From Alloacidobacterium sp035547425 (GTDB lineage Bacteria > Acidobacteriota > Terriglobia > Terriglobales > Acidobacteriaceae), in NCBI GenBank assembly GCA_035547425.1, contig DASZUU010000029.1, forward strand, positions 62,001-126,000: 64,000 nt of DNA, read 5' to 3'. Position numbers and translations under genes: made by a program. Below are positions 36,421-44,880 of this stretch, in pieces. Each line of letters starts with the position of its first letter. Position 1 is the first letter of the stretch. A model generated the notes under the pieces. That model worked only from the letters and a program-made list of their open reading frames with translations. It was not told the DNA's origin and made no database searches.

Positions 36421-36561
36421 CGCTGGACGCTGACCGTGGGTGCGCCTGAGGATGCCGTTCTCGTGGATTGGAACTGGTAGACACTGCAATGCGCCATGCT
36501 TCCGCATGGTAGCTATGCCTGCGCATAGGTGGTTCTTCCCCGATCATAGGAGAGAGCCAAA

Positions 36562-38841
36562 ATGGCTGCAGGTAGCATTGCATCACCCGTCGTTAGATTG
36601 AAGACCGCGAATTTAGGCTTCCCAAGAATGGGCCGCCAACGCGAATTGAAGTTTGCGCTGGAAGGTTATTGGGCAGGTAAACGCACAGAAAAATATTTAT
36701 TAGATGTTGCTTCGACTTTGCGCAAAGAGCACTGGAAGCTTCAGCAGTCGGCTGGAATCGACTTTATCCCTTCAAATGACTTCTCTTTATACGATCAGGT
36801 TCTCGATGCCTTGGTGCTGCTCGGCGCTACGCCGGAACGCTTTGGCAACGGACAGGTCACGCTCGAGCGGTACTTTGCCATGGCTCGTAACAGCCGTGAG
36901 CAAACGGCAATGGAAATGACCAAATGGTTCGATACCAATTACCACTATCTCGTTCCCGAGTGGTCTGAAGGTCTCCAGTTCAAAATTGATACATCAAAAT
37001 TGCTGAGCGAGATAAAAGAGGCGCGCGCTCTCGGGATTGAAACTCGTCCCGTTCTGATCGGACCCCTTACTCTTTTATTACTTGGGAAAGGCGTGGATGG
37101 ATTTGATCCGCTTACGCTTCTGCCCAGGTTAACCAGGGCTTATGAGGAAGTTCTGCAGGCTCTCATTGCAGAAGATGTTGGGTGGGTACAAATTGACGAG
37201 CCAATGCTGGTAATGGATTTGGAAGACGGCGCAGCGGATGCGTATCGAAAGGCATACGCCCAATTAATAAAGCTTCCGGTTAAGTTGATGCTCACAACGT
37301 ACTTCGATTCGCTGGCTGATAATTTGCAACTTGCTGTAAATCTGGGCACAGCAGGTATTCATATTGATGTTGTTCGCGGGCCGAATCAGTTGAAGGACGT
37401 TTTATCAGCGCTAAAGCCGGATCAGGTGATGAGCGTTGGCGTCGTCGAGGGAAGAAATATCTGGCTCACGGACTTCTCTGTCGCTGCTTCTCAATTGAAT
37501 GCAGCCGTTGCCGAACTGGGAGCAGACCGCGTTATCGTGGCGCCATCCAGTTCGCTGCTTCATGTGCCTCACGATTTGCAGGCTGAGACAAAGCTCGATC
37601 CGCGCATCAAAAGCTGGCTACGCTTCGCGACAGAAAAGCTTGCTGAAATTGCGGCTCTCGCTTCCGGAGATCAGGCAGCTTACAAGGCGAATGCTACAGC
37701 GATTGCCGATCGCGCTGCCGCAGAGTCCACGACCAATTCGCTGGTCCGCGCAGAGCTTGCCGCACTTGAGGAAAAAAGCTTTCAGCGCATATCGCCCTTC
37801 GTCGAACGGGCTGCAATACAACGAAAGCAGTTGGGCCTTCCTCTATTTCCGACAACAACCATCGGCTCCTTTCCTCAAACTGCTGAAGTACGCAAACATC
37901 GTGCGGCTCGGAAGAGTGGTCATGAAACAGCCGAACAATATGAGACGTTTCTACGTGAAGCGATTGCCGAATGCGTCCGTGAGCAGGAGCGTATCGGTTT
38001 GGATGTGCTTGTCCATGGCGAGTTTGAGCGCAACGACATGGTTGAATACTTCGCCGAATTTCTGGAAGGATTTGCTTTCACCGAGAATGGATGGGTGCAG
38101 AGCTACGGCTCTCGTTGTGTAAAGCCGCCTGTGATCTACGGAGACGTTGCTCGTCCTCAACCGATGACTTTGAACTGGTCGCAGTATGCACGTTCTTTGA
38201 CATCGCGCCCGATGAAAGGCATGTTGACGGGACCAATCACAGTCCTGCAATGGTCTTTCGTCAGAAATGATATCCCTCGGCAGCAGACGGCCTGGCAGAT
38301 TGCTCTTGCGCTGCGGAATGAAGTGAAGGATCTCGAAAATGCGGGCATCGGCATTATCCAGGTAGATGAGCCGGCATTACGTGAAGGCTTGCCGCTTCAT
38401 AGGGCCGACTGGTCCGCTTATCTGGATTGGGCGGTCAAAGCTTTCAAGCTTGCAACCAGCGGAGTATCTGATGAAACGCAGATTCATACCCATATGTGTT
38501 ACTGCGAATTTGGGGATATTCTTCTTTCGATCGCGGCACTTGATGCTGATGTTATCTCCATGGAATCGGCGCGCTCACAAATGAAATTGCTTGAGGCCTT
38601 CCGCGCCAACAAATATCCCAACGAGATTGGGCCGGGAGTCTACGATATCCATTCTCCACGAGTGCCTTCTGTTGAGGAGATGCGCGAATTGTTGACGCTG
38701 GCGCTTGAGGTGTTGAATCCGGAGCAACTCTGGGTGAATCCCGACTGCGGTCTGAAGACTCGGGCGTGGCCGGAAACAGTTTCTGCTCTTGAGAATATGT
38801 GCAAAGCGGCAAGAGAGCTTCGCGCTCAACACAACGCGTAA
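36562..38841 (+). CDS. metE: Cobalamin-independent methionine synthase
   Basis: 759 residues, full length, with AGGAGAG before the ATG. Both halves of the MetE double barrel are present: LGFPRMGRQRELKFALEGYW at the N-terminus and FPTTTIGSFPQTAEVRKHR near residue 430. The zinc ligands appear in HTHMCYCEFGD and NPDCGLKTR. It methylates homocysteine from 5-methyltetrahydropteroyl-glutamate. A cobalamin riboswitch precedes it, as expected for an organism that can also use the B12-dependent enzyme. A 13-bp hairpin follows the stop codon. Confidence 0.97.
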   Translation: MAAGSIASPVVRLKTANLGFPRMGRQRELKFALEGYWAGKRTEKYLLDVASTLRKEHWKLQQSAGIDFIPSNDFSLYDQVLDALVLLGATPERFGNGQVTLERYFAMARNSREQTAMEMTKWFDTNYHYLVPEWSEGLQFKIDTSKLLSEIKEARALGIETRPVLIGPLTLLLLGKGVDGFDPLTLLPRLTRAYEEVLQALIAEDVGWVQIDEPMLVMDLEDGAADAYRKAYAQLIKLPVKLMLTTYFDSLADNLQLAVNLGTAGIHIDVVRGPNQLKDVLSALKPDQVMSVGVVEGRNIWLTDFSVAASQLNAAVAELGADRVIVAPSSSLLHVPHDLQAETKLDPRIKSWLRFATEKLAEIAALASGDQAAYKANATAIADRAAAESTTNSLVRAELAALEEKSFQRISPFVERAAIQRKQLGLPLFPTTTIGSFPQTAEVRKHRAARKSGHETAEQYETFLREAIAECVREQERIGLDVLVHGEFERNDMVEYFAEFLEGFAFTENGWVQSYGSRCVKPPVIYGDVARPQPMTLNWSQYARSLTSRPMKGMLTGPITVLQWSFVRNDIPRQQTAWQIALALRNEVKDLENAGIGIIQVDEPALREGLPLHRADWSAYLDWAVKAFKLATSGVSDETQIHTHMCYCEFGDILLSIAALDADVISMESARSQMKLLEAFRANKYPNEIGPGVYDIHSPRVPSVEEMRELLTLALEVLNPEQLWVNPDCGLKTRAWPETVSALENMCKAARELRAQHNA

Positions 38842-38852
38842 GTGCTAACCGA

Positions 38853-38883
38853 GTTGATCGATGGACCGGTTCCATCGATCAAC
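38853..38883 (+). terminator. Hairpin after metE
   Basis: A perfect 13-bp stem (GTTGATCGATGGA / TCCATCGATCAAC) with a CCGGT loop, 12 bp past the metE stop codon. It lacks a T-run, so its strength as a terminator is uncertain. Confidence 0.6.
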
Positions 38884-38911
38884 GGTAAGAAATGAAAGAG
38901 ATGTATTCTAA

Positions 38912-38994
38912 TAGCCGCGATCCCTTACAAGCTATCTAGGACTAGAGATGATTTAGAGGTTGAATGGCCTCACGAATTGCTTCTATCGCGGCTA
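38912..38994 (+). other. Spaced inverted repeat upstream of pabB fusion gene
   Basis: TAGCCGCGAT at 38912-38921 and ATCGCGGCTA at 38985-38994 could pair and enclose 63 nt that contain a smaller GAGG/CCTC stem. It ends 34 bp before the pabB start. Function unknown; it may be a leader structure. Confidence 0.4.
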
Positions 38995-39028
38995 ATTATG
39001 GGAACAGTTAGTTTATTTTTGTCAATCT

Positions 39029-40930
39029 ATGAGTGTCGACGATAGTAATCTTTGGAAGCCTGCGCCAAGAGTATTCCGAGCTCTTGCTGCGCAAAATCGC
39101 GGGGGCGTGCTGCTCGAAACAGCGAAAGAAGACACGCTAAGCGACAAGAGTTTTCTGTTTCTTCATCCTGTCGGAGAACTGGTTGCGTGGAAGAAAGATG
39201 ATCTTGACAAGATACTCTGTGAAGTTGATCGCCATACCAGGGAAGGAAAGTATGTAGCCGGATTTTTCACCTACGAGTGTGGCGAATATTTTGTAGGGCT
39301 ACCTCCGAGAGAGACTGAAGACGAGAACCCGGGCAAACCTCTGGCCTGGCTTGGCATTTTTTCTGCAGCAATTCAATTTGATCATCAAACGGGTGTGATC
39401 CGCGGAAACATTCCCCCTCTCCATGCTGATCTTGTGGACGCAAATTTATCTGCAGCTATTGTTGCTGATGAGTTGCAGATATCTCGAGAAGATTATGCTG
39501 AAAAGCTTGCACGCATTCACGAATATCTAAGCGCGGGGCATACATATCAGGTAAATTTCACCGATCGCATTTGTGGATATACGGAAGAGGATCCATTGCC
39601 TGTTTACGAAACTCTGCTATGGCAACAGCCTGTTTCATTCGCAGCGTATGTGAACAGTCCTTATCAAACAATTTTGTCTTTTTCTCCCGAGATGTTCTAT
39701 CGGCTCTCCCGGGAAGAAATTGTAGTTCGTCCCATGAAAGGGACCTGGCCTCGTGGTGTAAATAAAGCGAGTGATCGTGAGGCGGAGGCGCAGTTGCAAG
39801 CGGATGAGAAAAATCGAAGCGAACATGTCATGATTATTGACTTGCTACGTAACGATCTGGGGCGCCTTTGTGAATACGGGTCGATACATGTCGATAAGCT
39901 TTTTCATATCGAGCGATATAAGACACTGTTGCAAATGACCTCCTCTATATCAGGAAGGCCGTATGCTGGAACCGCTCCATCCAAAATTTTCCGCAAGCTT
40001 TTTCCTTCCGGCTCCATTACCGGTGCTCCCAAAAAAAGAACGATGGAAATTATTCGGGAGCTCGAGCGCTCCCCGCGCGGCGTCTACACCGGCGCAATTG
40101 GATATTTCGGACCGGGGAATGAAGCTTGCTTTAACGTTGCCATTCGAACTTTAAGCTTTGAAGGAAAGCAGTTGACATTTGGAGTTGGTGGCGGAATCAC
40201 TGCCGGCTCGGTGGCGCAGCAGGAATATGAAGAATGCCGCCTCAAAGCAGCTTTCCTGACGAGGCGACGGCCGCCCTTCTCGCTCATTGAGACAATGCGT
40301 TGTGAAAACGGAATTCCTCTGTTAGACCTTCACATGGAGAGGCTCTCTGATTCTGCTGATTATTTTGGTATTCGCTATCATTCAGCTCGCCTGATAGCAG
40401 AAATAGAAGAGGCCGCCAAAAATTGTGGTAACAGAATAAGCCGTGTTCGACTCGAGCTGAATGAAGAAGGTAATTGGGCAATCTCAGCATCGCCGCTGGA
40501 GGCCGTTGCCTGGCATGGGCGGATTCTATTCGTCGAAGAAAGGATCAATTCCAAAAATATTCTTCTGCATCATAAGACCACCGTTCGCCAGGTCTATGAG
40601 CACAATTTTGTTGCAGCCCGCGAGTCCGGCTTTGACGAAGTATTGTTCATGAACGAATACTCTCAGCTGACAGAAGGGGCCATTAGCAACTTCTTTTTTC
40701 AAATTCATGGAAAGTGGTTGACGCCACGATTAAGCTGCGGAGTTTTACCCGGCGTGCAGCGTACTGTCATGTTGAGGAACCTATCTGGCGCAGAAGAATG
40801 TGACCTGGAAAAAGACGATCTCATCAAAGCGGATTCTATATTCAGCTGCAATGCGCTTCGTGGCTTGAGAGCTGTGCAATCCATAGAGACCATAGATGGA
40901 ACTTCGCTATGGATAGCGCCTGACTCTTAA
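39029..40930 (+). CDS. pabB: Aminodeoxychorismate synthase I fused to aminodeoxychorismate lyase
   Basis: 633 residues. Residues about 110-410 are a chorismate-binding domain (RPMKGTWPRG, MIIDLLRNDLGRLCEYGS, FPSGSITGAPKKRTMEIIRELE, ECRLKAAFLTRR). The remainder is a class IV aminotransferase-like PabC domain (LIETMRCENGIPLLDLHMERL, LTEGAISNFFFQ, LPGVQRTVMLRN). Together they make 4-aminobenzoate for folate from chorismate, given a glutamine amidotransferase subunit not seen here. The fusion is a known arrangement. No ribosome-binding site precedes the ATG, so the start is uncertain. Confidence 0.9.
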   Translation: MSVDDSNLWKPAPRVFRALAAQNRGGVLLETAKEDTLSDKSFLFLHPVGELVAWKKDDLDKILCEVDRHTREGKYVAGFFTYECGEYFVGLPPRETEDENPGKPLAWLGIFSAAIQFDHQTGVIRGNIPPLHADLVDANLSAAIVADELQISREDYAEKLARIHEYLSAGHTYQVNFTDRICGYTEEDPLPVYETLLWQQPVSFAAYVNSPYQTILSFSPEMFYRLSREEIVVRPMKGTWPRGVNKASDREAEAQLQADEKNRSEHVMIIDLLRNDLGRLCEYGSIHVDKLFHIERYKTLLQMTSSISGRPYAGTAPSKIFRKLFPSGSITGAPKKRTMEIIRELERSPRGVYTGAIGYFGPGNEACFNVAIRTLSFEGKQLTFGVGGGITAGSVAQQEYEECRLKAAFLTRRRPPFSLIETMRCENGIPLLDLHMERLSDSADYFGIRYHSARLIAEIEEAAKNCGNRISRVRLELNEEGNWAISASPLEAVAWHGRILFVEERINSKNILLHHKTTVRQVYEHNFVAARESGFDEVLFMNEYSQLTEGAISNFFFQIHGKWLTPRLSCGVLPGVQRTVMLRNLSGAEECDLEKDDLIKADSIFSCNALRGLRAVQSIETIDGTSLWIAPDS

Positions 40931-40962
40931 AGCCCAATCCACTGAAGGCAGAATGCAATGCA

Positions 40963-42342
40963 TCATACAACTTCAAATAGCTTTTTGAAGCCCCTGTCCA
41001 TATGCATCTGCTGGTGGCAATGAAATAAGGAGAGTCCCTTGTCAACAGGCGTGAAATCCACCTCCATGGACGCATATCTCTTCAGTAAAACTACATCCTT
41101 CCAAATACCGCCCAGCGCTCTCCCATGCAGTCTTGTCAATTCAAAGGAATGCCGGTGGAGATGCACCGGGTGATCTTCATCCGACCTGTTCTCAAAAAGA
41201 AGACGATATCGAAGGCCTGCATGGAGCCGGACGGGAACTCCGTCATAATGCTTGCCATTGATCGTCCACATATCCATCCCGTCCTCAGCTTCTTCACGGT
41301 CGATCACCATCGGGATAAGCTGTTCCGAAGCAAGTTTCGGTTGCGCGCACATCTTGGAAAAAATTGCGTAATCCCATGGCTGTAATGATGGGTCCTTCCA
41401 CTGTGGAGTTCCCGAACGCCCAGCATACTCTACGACGATTCCCATTCGTCCGTTTTCACGGTCGCTTCCACGTGTAGCTCCGAAGATCCAGACCCCAGGA
41501 TTTGTCATTCGAACAAGCGTGCTGATGCGTTCTCCCGGACCTAATTCCAGGACTTCTACTTCGCGGGGATGAGGAACAACATTTCCATCGAGCGCAACGA
41601 CCTCAAATCGATGTCCGGGCAAAGCAAAACTCTGCGTCACCGTAGCGCTTGCATTGAGAATGTGGAAGAGCACATGCTCCCGTTCACGAACGCGAAGCGG
41701 CTCGCCGGTGCCCAGCGCCTTGCCGTTGATCGAACCGATGTCATACTGCACCTCCCAGCTTCCGCCGGAGGGCAACCCCATAGGCCCCAAGTCCTCCGCT
41801 TCCTCTGTGTCTTCTTCAGAATCGGGGATTTGCCGCATCTCTGCTCCCCACTCATGGGTCGCGAGGAAGAACTCCCGGTCATAAGCTCCGGGGTGGTTCC
41901 TTGGCTCTATGTAAACAATTCCATACTGGCCGCTGTAGACTCCTCTATCGAGCCGCCCATGCGACATCGCATGGCTATGAACCCAGCGAAGGCCTTCCAG
42001 GTGCGGAGTTAGAGTGTAATGAATGTTTCCATAAGCGGGCACGGCAAGGCTTGCCTCCTCCATGGTCCCGTCCAAAAGCGATGGAATCTCAAATCCATGC
42101 CAGTGAGCATACTCCTCAAAGGCCGTGTTGTTCGCAATCTCCACGGTGACAGGAACTCCCTGGCGCAACCGCAGAATAGGAGCCGGAGCCTGTCCGTTAT
42201 ACGCTGTGGTGCTGTAGACAAAACCCGGTGCGACCTCATGCCGGATAGAGCTGATCTCCAGCCGAAGGTCTGGCGGCCTCGAACGCTGCATCGCAGATGC
42301 AGAGGCCGCCATAGCCCCAAAGAGAAATTCACGTCGGTTCAT
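40963..42342 (-). CDS. Multicopper oxidase, Tat-exported
   Basis: 459 residues from the ATG at 42342 (a GTG directly before it is in frame). NRREFLFGAMAASASA is a twin-arginine signal. Copper sites are complete: HWHGFE, HSHAMSH, HPVHLHRHSFEL and the C-terminal LFHCHQQMH. This is a three-domain laccase or copper-oxidase fold, but the substrate is unknown; phenolic, metal or nitrite oxidation cannot be told apart by eye. The gene starts 4 bp after the metallophosphatase stop codon and is surely cotranscribed with it. Confidence 0.87.
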   Translation of the reverse strand: MNRREFLFGAMAASASAMQRSRPPDLRLEISSIRHEVAPGFVYSTTAYNGQAPAPILRLRQGVPVTVEIANNTAFEEYAHWHGFEIPSLLDGTMEEASLAVPAYGNIHYTLTPHLEGLRWVHSHAMSHGRLDRGVYSGQYGIVYIEPRNHPGAYDREFFLATHEWGAEMRQIPDSEEDTEEAEDLGPMGLPSGGSWEVQYDIGSINGKALGTGEPLRVREREHVLFHILNASATVTQSFALPGHRFEVVALDGNVVPHPREVEVLELGPGERISTLVRMTNPGVWIFGATRGSDRENGRMGIVVEYAGRSGTPQWKDPSLQPWDYAIFSKMCAQPKLASEQLIPMVIDREEAEDGMDMWTINGKHYDGVPVRLHAGLRYRLLFENRSDEDHPVHLHRHSFELTRLHGRALGGIWKDVVLLKRYASMEVDFTPVDKGLSLFHCHQQMHMDRGFKKLFEVV

Positions 42343-42346
42343 CACT

Positions 42347-43726
42347 TTAGTTCGTTATGTGTGACCGATAGACCTCTTTGCCATCCATATCGACAAAGAT
42401 TACGTCCACATGCTGCGCATCGATCTCAAGCACGGTGAATCCAAACTGCTTGTCCTTGAAGATCGAGTTCTTGTATGTCGGCTTCATATCGTAAAGTCCT
42501 GCTCCGCCTGCGCCGCTGGTAAAAAAGTGCACAGGAGAATCCGTTCGGGCCTCCTGCATATTGTGGTCATGGCCGTTGAGATAAATCTGCACATTGTTTT
42601 TCTCAAGGATGGGAAGCAGGCGAGTGATCAACTCACGATTGTCGCCGCGGGTCGCAGAATAGATATGGTAGTGTCCATAAACGATCTTCCACTTGGCCGT
42701 GCTTTTGCTCAAGGCATCATCCAGCCATGTCAGTTCGTCGTCTGACAATCGAATCGTATCGATAGCGAAAAACTGCGCTGCTCCGGCTGTATATGTGTAG
42801 TAGGGAGCGGGGAAAACCCAGGTGGAACTCTGGTGTGCGTACGCGAGTTCAGCAGCCGGGCTGTCCGGACTGTTGTAATCGTGGTTCCCATATGTTGCGT
42901 AAAACTTAATTCCCAGCGGCCCATAGAGCTGTTCCCATTCCGTTTTCCATCGCGGATCGTCCGGGCTGCTTATGCCGCGTGGATAGAAATTATCGCCCAG
43001 TGTTACGCCGAAATCGAAAGAATGCGCTTTATGATAAGCGAGCATCGCTTGAGCATCTTGAATCTGTCCTGCGGACCCGGTACCAAAATCTCCGAAAGCA
43101 AGCACCCGGACAGGCCTATCGCTTGGTACCACGCTGAATAAAGGTGGAGCGTTGTAAACAAAAGCAGGATTGCGGATGATGTCGCCGTATCGGGAGAAAT
43201 GATTTATCTCATACTCGCGCAGATCGGACGAGTCGCCAAGCTTCCTACGCTCCGCAAACAGCGCATTTTCTTCGTACCTATCTGTGAGATATACCGCATT
43301 CAGCGCTACGGCCGAGGCCTTGGGGTCGGGATCACTCGTTGCATGCTCTCGCAGTATCTTCAATTCATCTTGGGTAAATCCGTCTTTCAGAGTCTGCGCA
43401 TCCACCTTCACAATGTTCTCTAACGCTTCGAGTATGCTCACCCGAAGGGAGCCGTCAGTTTCTTTCTCAAGTTGAGCAAACAGAAAGGCTCTTCCCTCAG
43501 GCTGTTTCACCATCGTAGCGAGGGCCTCGTTGGTCCAATCCTGGTCGCTCTCCTTTTCAATATGTGCCAGGTTCTTATCGGTCAGATGCAGATACTTTCC
43601 TGCCGCATCCCGATATGCCGCAGGCAAACGGTTTATGGCCTTATCTGACCGGGCGCTGGCAACAGGCGCCTGTTGCGCCAAAGCTGCATAGAATAATGCA
43701 AATGACAAAAAGACAACTTTCTTCAT
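42347..43726 (-). CDS. Secreted calcineurin-like metallophosphatase
   Basis: 459 residues, signal peptide MKKVVFLSFALFYAALAQQ. An alpha-helical N-terminal half (residues about 25-195) precedes the metallophosphoesterase domain, whose motifs are in order: AFGDFGTGS, LGDNFYPRG, YGNHDYNS, YGHYHIYS and NGHDHNMQ. These bind two metals and hydrolyse phosphomonoesters or diesters in the periplasm. It resembles purple acid phosphatases. The gene is first of a two-gene unit with the multicopper oxidase. Confidence 0.85.
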   Translation of the reverse strand: MKKVVFLSFALFYAALAQQAPVASARSDKAINRLPAAYRDAAGKYLHLTDKNLAHIEKESDQDWTNEALATMVKQPEGRAFLFAQLEKETDGSLRVSILEALENIVKVDAQTLKDGFTQDELKILREHATSDPDPKASAVALNAVYLTDRYEENALFAERRKLGDSSDLREYEINHFSRYGDIIRNPAFVYNAPPLFSVVPSDRPVRVLAFGDFGTGSAGQIQDAQAMLAYHKAHSFDFGVTLGDNFYPRGISSPDDPRWKTEWEQLYGPLGIKFYATYGNHDYNSPDSPAAELAYAHQSSTWVFPAPYYTYTAGAAQFFAIDTIRLSDDELTWLDDALSKSTAKWKIVYGHYHIYSATRGDNRELITRLLPILEKNNVQIYLNGHDHNMQEARTDSPVHFFTSGAGGAGLYDMKPTYKNSIFKDKQFGFTVLEIDAQHVDVIFVDMDGKEVYRSHITN

Positions 43727-43817
43727 AAAAGTAACGATCTCCGCGTTCGTCCTGAAACTCGTTGCTCAGACATCTCGACGCCCTCATAAGGGCAATCAAT
43801 AAAGACAAGACAGGAGC

Positions 43818-43858
43818 ATAGAGAGTTGGGGAACCCTTTTCTGTTGCCAACTCTCTAT
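43818..43858 (-). terminator. Hairpin after the TonB-receptor fragment
   Basis: Arms ATAGAGAGTTGG / CCAACTCTCTAT, 12 bp with a 17-nt loop, lie just past the fragment's stop codon. No T-run follows on the minus strand. Confidence 0.4.
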
Positions 43859-43871
43859 CGCGAACTCACCC

Positions 43872-44609
43872 TTAGAACTGCAGTTTCAATGCGAACTGCA
43901 GCGATCGCGGGCCACCCTGTTGATAGATTGAGGCTAGTCCGCTCAATGCATCGGAAAGTGTATTCTGCGCTTGTCCCATGATGCTGTTGCTACATGGGGC
44001 TCCCGCAGTGCTCGTGCCGCAATCTGAATTAAGCTCGCCAAAATTGGGATGGTTGAAAATATTGAACCCCTCTGCGCGAAAGCGAAGGTTCAGCCGGTCA
44101 TATAAAGGAAACACGCGTTCAATGGCTACATCCGTCGAAGCTTCACCGAAGCCGCGAAGGAAATTACGTGGCGCGTTTCCATCACCATCTGCGGTCGTTG
44201 GCACACTGAAAACCGAGGGATTAAACTGCCTCCCTCCGGGAATTCCAGCCACATGGACGTATGGATATGCCCCGTTATAGTTCAGGCGTCCATCATATGT
44301 TTCTCCGGAGATAGGGTCTGTCAGCGAGGCCCCCTGCACTTGAACAGGAAAACCACTGCGCTCTGTTGTGCGCATATCCATAACCCAGCCGCCCAGGATT
44401 GCTCTTTCCCAACGATCCGCATATTGTCTTGGCAGGTTGTAAACTAATGCCGCAGTGAAGCTGTTTCGAACGTCCTGATCCGAGTTGCCCCGCTGCAACG
44501 GAAGCCCTCCGTAGTAGTCCGTGCTCGCCGAATCGATAGCATGAGACCAGGTATAGGACGCCTGAACCTGGACAGGAAAATGAATCGGAGTAGGATAAGC
44601 AAGTCTTCT
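43872..44609 (-). pseudogene. TonB-dependent receptor remnant (C-terminal barrel only)
   Basis: An open stretch of about 245 codons reads as the last quarter of a CarboxypepD_reg-type receptor: VQASYTWSHAIDSAS, FTAALVYNLPRQYADRW, RAEGFNIFNHPNFGEL and the terminal LQFALKLQF. Upstream, the frame is closed by TGA at 44610-44612, and no plug, N-terminal domain or signal peptide is found before the tRNA gene at 44685. The coding pattern is still good and the end is intact, so the truncation looks recent, or the fragment is under little decay. It cannot make a working receptor. Confidence 0.88.
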
Positions 44610-44684
44610 TCAAATATTCTTCAGGCGCATTGGAGGCGCTTAGGAATGAATCAAGCATCGCACGACGGCAGCAAAAGCAGCACT

Positions 44685-44761
<77 letters not shown>

Positions 44762-44880
44762 AATTCATATTAACAATCATTCACGAAGCGGGTCAAACTT
44801 GCCTGATATTAAGGAGTTGCGGGCGACTACTCCAATGAATTTGCAGAAGTAAAAATATTGAAATCGCCCGCTGTTTTCGC

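Noticed and set aside
36237..36586. Minus-strand ORFs of 86-108 codons upstream of metE
   Set aside because: They overlap the cobalamin riboswitch and its expression platform and show no protein-like features.
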